Origin: Phycisphaerales bacterium
Lineage (GTDB): Bacteria > Planctomycetota > Phycisphaerae > UBA1845
Direction: 5' to 3'
DNA length: 64,000 nt
NCBI GenBank assembly: GCA_020852275.1
Contig: JADZBE010000027.1
Span: 62,001 to 126,000, forward strand
Shown one piece after another: positions 57,979 through 64,000 of the stretch. The position numbers and the translations under genes are program-made. How positions within the stretch are numbered: the first letter of the stretch is position 1; each line of letters begins with the position of its first letter. Under the pieces are notes generated by a model. The model did no database searches. It saw nothing but the letters and a program-made list of their open reading frames with translations, and had not been told where the DNA came from.

Positions 57979-59079
57979 TCACTTCGGCGGGCTGGGCGGC
58001 GCCTGCCGGGAGAGCTTTGGCACCTGCGCTGCGGGGAGCCAGTCGGTCATGCCCGCGGTCCAGACGTACGCGTCGCGCGCGATCTTGCCGGAGGCGATGC
58101 CGGCGCTGAGCTGCGCCTCGGTGAACGGACCCTGCGTCTGCCCGTTGATGGCGATGTGCCACACCGCGCCCGGCGGCGGAGGCGGCGCGACGGGGGCGGG
58201 CGGGCTTGATGTGTACGTGCCGACGGCGCCCTGCACCATCTGGTTCGCCATCGCCATGCCCATGCCCAGACCCATCCCGGTGGCCGCGCCGCCGCCGCCG
58301 GGGTTGCTCGCCGCCGCGGTCATGGCCTTGCCCATCTGGAACTGCTGGAACCGCCCCATGTCGCCGAGCACGTTCATGCTCGTGCGCGCGTCCAGCGCCT
58401 TTTCCACTTCCTCCGGCAGCGCGATGTTGACGATCAAGAGCTGCGGCAGGTCCAGGCCGTACTCATCATCCACGCGCGCGACGACGCTCTCACGCAACTG
58501 CGCCGAGAGCTGCTGGTAGTTCGACGCCAGATCGAGCGCGGCGATGTTCGACTTGCCCAGCAGATCCGCCAGCGCCGAGTTGATCATCGAGCGCACCAGC
58601 TCCTGAATCTCATCGGCCTCGAACGCCTGCTCCGCGCCGACGAGTTCCGCCAGCAGGGCGCGCGGGTTCGTGGCCTTCAGCGTGTAGGTGCCGAAGGCGC
58701 GCAGGCGAATCGGTCCGAACTCCGGATCGCGCAGCATGACCGGGCTGGGCGTGCCCCATTTCAGGTCGGTGACCTGCGTCGTGCTGACGAAGTACACCTC
58801 CGACTTGAACGGGCTGTCGAACCCGTGCTGCCAGCCCTGAAGCGTGCTGAGGATCGGCAGGTTGTCCGTGGTCAGCGTGTAATGCCCCGGCTCGAACACG
58901 TCGGCGAGCTTCCCGCGATGCACGAACACGGCCGTCTGCCCCGGACGGACGATGAGCTGCGCGCCGTTCTTGATCTGGTTCTGATATCGGGGGAACCGCC
59001 AGACGAGCGTCTCGCGCGTGTGATCGATCCATTCAACAATGTCAACCAGTTCGCCGCGAAGTTTTTCGAGAAGACCCAT
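57979..59079 (-). CDS. SPFH-domain protein with C-terminal GYF_2-like domain
   Basis: VEWIDHTRETLVWRFPRYQNQIKNGAQLIVRPGQTAVFVHRGKLADVFEPGHYTLTTDNLPILSTLQGW; C-terminal VWHIAINGQTQGPFTEAQLSAGIASGKIARDAYVWTAGMTDWLPAAQVP. Confidence 0.88.
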   Translation of the reverse strand: MGLLEKLRGELVDIVEWIDHTRETLVWRFPRYQNQIKNGAQLIVRPGQTAVFVHRGKLADVFEPGHYTLTTDNLPILSTLQGWQHGFDSPFKSEVYFVSTTQVTDLKWGTPSPVMLRDPEFGPIRLRAFGTYTLKATNPRALLAELVGAEQAFEADEIQELVRSMINSALADLLGKSNIAALDLASNYQQLSAQLRESVVARVDDEYGLDLPQLLIVNIALPEEVEKALDARTSMNVLGDMGRFQQFQMGKAMTAAASNPGGGGAATGMGLGMGMAMANQMVQGAVGTYTSSPPAPVAPPPPPGAVWHIAINGQTQGPFTEAQLSAGIASGKIARDAYVWTAGMTDWLPAAQVPKLSRQAPPSPPK

Positions 59080-59498
59080 GCAATGCCTCCCGGTATGACG
59101 TGCTTGTCCGCCAAGGACGACCGCTGGCGTCTCGCCCTCATGAACTGGGAACGAATCGATCGCGCGGCGGCAGTCGTCGACCTATCGTCGTATCGGCTGA
59201 ACGGGCGCGGGATTTCGAAACGGAGGTCCGGGAACCCTTGCGTTTTGACCGCCCGCGATGAAATGGACTTCCCTCTTGGCAACCGCCTTCCCATCCAGTC
59301 GTCGATCTTGCTCTCGGATGGGTTGGCAGGACCGAACACCCTTCCGACAGCGCGATTCCATCCGTCACGAAGGGTTGCGCACGGCGGACCCCAAAAACGG
59401 GTGTCTGTCCAGAACTGTGCAGGCTCGCGGGGAATGACTTTTGTGATCCGCGGACGGCCTGCGACCCATCTCACACGAGGACAAGCCCGCGTCCGCTA

Positions 59499-61562
59499 TC
59501 AGGGGCAGGCATAGTCTTTCGATTCCACAGTCCCGCATCCCCATGCTACGGATACCACACCGTAATCACCGGGAAGACGATCGATGAATCTAAGAGCGAG
59601 CCGGCCTCGCTCTTTCAGTTTTCCACCCTGCTTGGAGCCATCCGTCAGCGTGGCAACCACAGTGTCGCCGACAACTCCGCCCTCGACGGCGATCCGGAGG
59701 CGATTGGACTCCATCCACGGCTTACAACGAAGGCTGCTGATGCGCTCTTGGCCCGTGCACCCCCCATACAACCAAGTTTCGGCATACCGATCTCCACGGT
59801 GCTCGCCGCCGAACAGCACGATTTCACGCCTTGCCACGTCGTACGCCATCGCGGCACTCGATCGCGGAGAAAGGGCACCCAAATCGCGCAACTCCCACGT
59901 GTCCCCGTCCCATTCCCATGTCTCGCCGTTGTTGACCTCGCCCCGCCCGCCGAACAAGACCGTCACTCCCCGATAGGCATCAAAGGTCATGGCGTGCCCA
60001 TATCGAGGCAATGGACCGCCCTCCCAGCGCCGCTCCCACGTGGCGCCGTCCCACTCCCAGGTGTCCCCGAGGTATTGGTCGTGCTCGCGCAAGCCGCCGA
60101 ACAACACGGTCACGCCTCTCACGCTGTCGTAGGCCATGGCGTGGAAACGTCTGCGCGAGGGTCCGCTCGTGGATTGCAGGCTCCAAGCCGCTCCATTCCA
60201 TTCCCATGTTTCGCCGTTGGGCAGGCCGTCATCCCCCCCAAAGAGCACCGAGACGCCGCGGGCGAAATCAAAGACCATCGCATGCCCGTCGCGCGGAGAC
60301 GGTCCCGTCGTGGATCGAAGCGTCCAGCTCCCGCCGTTCCATTCCCACGTTTCACCATTCTTGCCAAATCCGTTGCGTCCGCCGAAGAGCACGACGACCC
60401 TGCGGCTGGAATCATACGACATCGCGGAGAAGAAGCAGCCATACGGGCCGGTCGTGGCGCGCCGCATCCATTCATGCCCGTCCCACTCCCAGGTTTCCCG
60501 GTCGTAATTGCCGTCGTTGCCTGAAAAAAGAATGGTGACTTCCCGATCGCGGTCATAGGCAAGGCTGTGCAAGCTTCTCGCGGACGGACCCGACAGCGCC
60601 CTCCCTTCCCAGTCAGCGCCGTTCCATTCCAGCGTCTCGCCCACGTCGGACCAGTCATACCCTCCATACCCGCCGAACATGGTGATGACGTGGCGCGAGG
60701 TGTCATAGGCCATGCCCTGAAGATAGCGTGGCGCAGGTCCGCTCTCGTCGAGTACCGTCCAAGTGCTGCCGTCCCATCCCCATGTTGCGGTGTCGAAGCT
60801 ATCCCCGAAAAGTACGCTCACGCGGCGTTCGACATCGTAGGCCATGGCTGCGCCGTGACGTGCGGATGGTCCATCCGTGGCTCTCGGCGTCCAAGTGGCG
60901 CCATCCCATTCCCAAGTTTCACCGCTGAGCTCGCCGAATCTGCCAACTCGTCCGCCGAAGAGCACGGTGACACCGCGCTCGAGGTCAAACGCCATCGCCG
61001 AATCACTGCGAGGTTCTGGCCCGGTGGATGTCTTCAAGCTCCAGCTCCCACCATCCCACTCCCAAGTCTCGTCGCTGGGATGACCGTCCGAGTCAATGAT
61101 CCCGCCGAACAGCACGGCCACTCCCCTGATGCTGTCGTAGACCATCGCATGACGGAATCGAGGAGATGGGCCGGATGTGGAACGCAGCGTCCAGGCGACA
61201 CCGTCCCACTCCCAGGTTTCGCCATTCGGCGCGCCGTCGTTGCCGCCAAACAGGACGGTCACTCCGCGAGCGCTGTCATAGGTCATCGCGGCGCGATATC
61301 GCGGCGATGGTCCCGTGGTGGCCACCAGGCTCCACGCGTTCCCATCCCACTCCCACGTGTCCCCAACGTCGGCACCTGCCGAGCCTCCAAACAGGACCGT
61401 GACGGATCTCCTCTCGTCATGAGCCATTGCATGGCCGTAGCGGGGCGAGGGACCGCTTGGCACATGGAGTTTCCACCTGCCCTCCTGCCCCGAGGCAGGC
61501 ATCGAACTTGCCCAGAGCAGCATCGACAGCCATGCCAAACTCGGACTGACTTTGCGCGTCAT
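59499..61562 (-). CDS. Secreted kelch-like beta-propeller repeat protein
   Basis: Signal MTRKVSPSLAWLSMLLWASSMPASGQ then 12 units of the type GETWEWDG.AW.L.STSGPSPR..HAMAYD..RGVTVLFGG. Confidence 0.9.
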   Translation of the reverse strand: MTRKVSPSLAWLSMLLWASSMPASGQEGRWKLHVPSGPSPRYGHAMAHDERRSVTVLFGGSAGADVGDTWEWDGNAWSLVATTGPSPRYRAAMTYDSARGVTVLFGGNDGAPNGETWEWDGVAWTLRSTSGPSPRFRHAMVYDSIRGVAVLFGGIIDSDGHPSDETWEWDGGSWSLKTSTGPEPRSDSAMAFDLERGVTVLFGGRVGRFGELSGETWEWDGATWTPRATDGPSARHGAAMAYDVERRVSVLFGDSFDTATWGWDGSTWTVLDESGPAPRYLQGMAYDTSRHVITMFGGYGGYDWSDVGETLEWNGADWEGRALSGPSARSLHSLAYDRDREVTILFSGNDGNYDRETWEWDGHEWMRRATTGPYGCFFSAMSYDSSRRVVVLFGGRNGFGKNGETWEWNGGSWTLRSTTGPSPRDGHAMVFDFARGVSVLFGGDDGLPNGETWEWNGAAWSLQSTSGPSRRRFHAMAYDSVRGVTVLFGGLREHDQYLGDTWEWDGATWERRWEGGPLPRYGHAMTFDAYRGVTVLFGGRGEVNNGETWEWDGDTWELRDLGALSPRSSAAMAYDVARREIVLFGGEHRGDRYAETWLYGGCTGQERISSLRCKPWMESNRLRIAVEGGVVGDTVVATLTDGSKQGGKLKERGRLALRFIDRLPGDYGVVSVAWGCGTVESKDYACP

Positions 61563-62081
61563 GTTTCGCAATCGAGGGAAACGACGAACTCGGACTCGTC
61601 GCCCGGAAGCAACCGCTGGATCAGGTGACGGCTCGAACTCGTTTCGCATGACAAATCTCCTTCTTGAACTTTCCCCGGATTGCAAGGCGTAATCCGGACA
61701 TCCGGATCAATGCAGCCCCAGCGCGGGTGCCGGTTCCACCTGTGTGTCCCACAGCGGAGACTTTTCTTACGCAACTGCATGCATTTCATCCTCCCCCTGA
61801 GGACCTTCGCAGCAGCCGGAAAGCCCTTTTGAAATAAAGCCTCAGTGGAATCAGTCCGCTTCCCCGCAGAATTTCAAGTGGTGCGAATGTCGGGCATCCT
61901 TCATGGTTCGTGCTGCGCTACTCGTCGAGCGCCGTTTTCCGTTCGTCGAGTTTCGTGCCTCGAAGATTCGACTTTAATTCGCGATCCGAAATCCAAACTC
62001 CGACGCTGGCGAGATCTCCCGTGGGCGGTTCGGTTCGCCTGCGATCGATTTGGCGTGTTCTTGCATTCGCGTCCTTCCCCG

Positions 62082-64000
62082 ATGAGCATTTTCCGCATGA
62101 ACGGAACATGGCTTGCTGTTGGGTTGCGCCGGGGCGTTTGGGCAAGAGCGTGCTGCGCCGCATGGTCCTGCACACTCGTCGCCGCGGCGCAGGGGGAAGA
62201 CATGAAGATTTCGCAGTCGCCGTCGCTGCCCGCCACCCGCGGAAGCGCGGCGGGCGGCGGCCATGCAGGCGGGACCGTCGGCAGCGGCGCGGGCGCGAAT
62301 GACGGCGACGCGTCCCGCGGCAGCACCGGCGAGAACGCGCGCGGCAGCACCGGCGGAAACGCGCACTACATCGGCAACCGCGAGCCGCTGGCGCCGAGTC
62401 CGCTGATCAAGTTGCCCATCGGCGCGATCGAGCCGAAGGGCTGGCTGTGGCGGCAGCTTGATCTGCAACGCGACGGATTCATCGGCCATCTTGACGAGCT
62501 GAGCCGCTTCGTCCGCCTCGAGAGCGGGTGGATGCAGCCGGACAACCCCGGCTGGGAGGAACTCCCCTACTGGCTGAAGGGCTTCGGCGACACGGCGTAC
62601 GTCCTGCACGATCCGGACATGACCTCGAAGGCGGAAGCCTGGATCAACGCCGCCATCGCGAGCCAGCAGGACGACGGCTACTTCGGCCCGCGCGAGAACA
62701 AGCTCGGACGCGACTGGTGGCCTCACATGGTCATGCTGTACGCGCTGCGCAGCTATCACGAGGCCACCGGCGATGAGCGCGTCCTCCCCATGATGCTGAA
62801 GTTCTTCCGCTTTCTGGACAGCCGGCCGGAGGGCGACCTGCTGCCGTACAAGTGGGGCGAAGGTCCGTATCGCAAGGAATGGTGGCAGAGCGTGCGCAGC
62901 GCCGATCTGCTGCAATCGCTGTACTGGACGTACAACCGCACGGGGGAAACGTGGCTGCTCGAACTGGCGGCGCGCGTGCATGCGCGGTCGGCGGACTGGG
63001 TGGGCGGCGTGCCCACCTGGCACGGGGTCAACCTCTGCCAGGGCTTCCGCGAGCCGGCCGTGTTCTATCAGCAGTCGAAAGACGCCGCGCATCTGGCCGC
63101 GACGCAGCGCAACTACGACACCGTGTGGAACGAGTACGGGCAGGTTCCCGGCGGCATGTTCGGCGCGGACGAGAACTGCCGCAAAGGGTACACGGGTCCC
63201 CGGCAGGCCGCCGAGACGTGCTCGATGGTGGAGTTCATGAACTCCTGCCAGGAGCTGCTGAAGATCGACGGCGCCGCCGTCTGGGCCGACCGCTGCGAGG
63301 AGGTGGCGCTGAATTCGCTGCCGGCGAGCATGACGGCGGACCTGAAAGGTCTGCACTACCTCACGTCGCCCAACATGGTTCAGCTCGACCGGGGCAACAA
63401 GGCGCCGGGCATCGAGAACGGCGGGGAGATGCTGTCGTTCAATGCGTGGACGTATCGCTGCTGCCAGCACAACGCCGGGCAGGGCTGGCCTTATTTCGCC
63501 GAGCACCTCTGGATGGCCACGCCAGACAATGGCCTGGCGGCGGTGATGTACGCGCCGTGTGCCGTCAAGGCGAAGGTTGGAGACGGCGCGACAGTGATGA
63601 TCGACGAAGTGACGTCGTACCCGTTCGATCAGGTGATTACGTTCAATATCTCGCTGGACAGGCCCGCGGCGTTTCCGTTGAGCCTGCGCGTGCCGAAGTG
63701 GTCCGGGCACGGGACGCTGAAGCTGAACGGCGCGATCATGGAGCGGCAACTGGTGGCGGGCGGGTTCATCACGGTGACGCGGACGTGGTCCGGTGGGGAT
63801 GTGCTGGAGCTGACCCTGCCGATGGGCATCAGCGTCCGGACGTTTGCGAAGAACGGCGGCTGTGTGGCGGTGGATCGCGGACCGCTCACGTATGCCCTGG
63901 CGATCAAAGAGGAATGGACGACCTACGCGGGGACCAGCGCGTGGCCTGCGCAGGAGGTTCGCGCCGGCTCGCCGTGGAACTACGGCCTGATTTTGAGCGA
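62082..64000 (+). CDS. GH127/DUF1680-like beta-L-arabinofuranosidase family protein (partial, runs off right edge)
   Basis: Open frame to the window end; MSIFRMNGTWLAVGLRRGVWARACCAAWSCTLVAAAQG (signal-like), LPIGAIEPKGWLWRQLDLQRDGFIGHLDELS, GYTGPRQAAETCSMVEFMNSCQELLKIDG, NAWTYRCCQHNAGQGWPYF. Absent from the ORF track because it lacks a stop. Confidence 0.87.
   Translation, partial: MSIFRMNGTWLAVGLRRGVWARACCAAWSCTLVAAAQGEDMKISQSPSLPATRGSAAGGGHAGGTVGSGAGANDGDASRGSTGENARGSTGGNAHYIGNREPLAPSPLIKLPIGAIEPKGWLWRQLDLQRDGFIGHLDELSRFVRLESGWMQPDNPGWEELPYWLKGFGDTAYVLHDPDMTSKAEAWINAAIASQQDDGYFGPRENKLGRDWWPHMVMLYALRSYHEATGDERVLPMMLKFFRFLDSRPEGDLLPYKWGEGPYRKEWWQSVRSADLLQSLYWTYNRTGETWLLELAARVHARSADWVGGVPTWHGVNLCQGFREPAVFYQQSKDAAHLAATQRNYDTVWNEYGQVPGGMFGADENCRKGYTGPRQAAETCSMVEFMNSCQELLKIDGAAVWADRCEEVALNSLPASMTADLKGLHYLTSPNMVQLDRGNKAPGIENGGEMLSFNAWTYRCCQHNAGQGWPYFAEHLWMATPDNGLAAVMYAPCAVKAKVGDGATVMIDEVTSYPFDQVITFNISLDRPAAFPLSLRVPKWSGHGTLKLNGAIMERQLVAGGFITVTRTWSGGDVLELTLPMGISVRTFAKNGGCVAVDRGPLTYALAIKEEWTTYAGTSAWPAQEVRAGSPWNYGLILS

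Noticed and set aside
1-64000. CRISPR array
   Set aside because: Repeats found are palindromic extragenic elements or short tandem arrays without regularly spaced unique spacers.

Overview
High-GC bacterial chromosomal window with about 47 supportable protein genes. Planctomycete affiliation is an inference from an H-X9-DG prepilin, an exosortase/EpsI pair, a zinc-ribbon SpoVG and several dispersed repeat types. Recognisable content: an ECF sigma/anti-sigma pair next to a Cys-rich PDZ protein, sulfatase, HDOD protein, cyclic-2,3-diphosphoglycerate-synthetase-like GTPase, ADP-ribosylglycohydrolase-like protein, MutY, ABC ATPase, HPt protein, deaminase, UvrA, XerC/D recombinase, TolB-like beta-propeller, PTS-IIA-like protein, prolyl oligopeptidase, IspE-SpoVG, VKOR-DsbA fusion, OmpR-type response regulator, EpsI-exosortase, kynureninase, MurQ, DUF554, PyrH, Frr, DAACS symporter, prepilin, RND pump with adaptor, ComF, SPFH-GYF protein, a 12-unit kelch-like protein and a partial GH127-like enzyme. 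I found no rRNA, intact tRNA, CRISPR array or transposase. Best leads for new biology: (1) an XRE-HTH/TPR regulator followed by a 60-aa secreted peptide gene with its own terminator, an architecture like RRNPP peptide quorum sensing; (2) a non-autonomous MITE-like repeat with shared termini (two copies of 154 bp, one of 123 bp); (3) a response regulator bracketed by inverted double-hairpin repeats beside the exosortase genes; (4) an SDH-type Clp-fold protease with a zinc ribbon in a low-GC islet next to a tRNA-like relic; (5) SpoVG with a zinc ribbon inserted in its core; (6) a secreted 18-cysteine protein with a duplicated C-x3-C-x4-C-x3-C motif. All calls come from reading the sequence and supplied ORFs; no database search was run.
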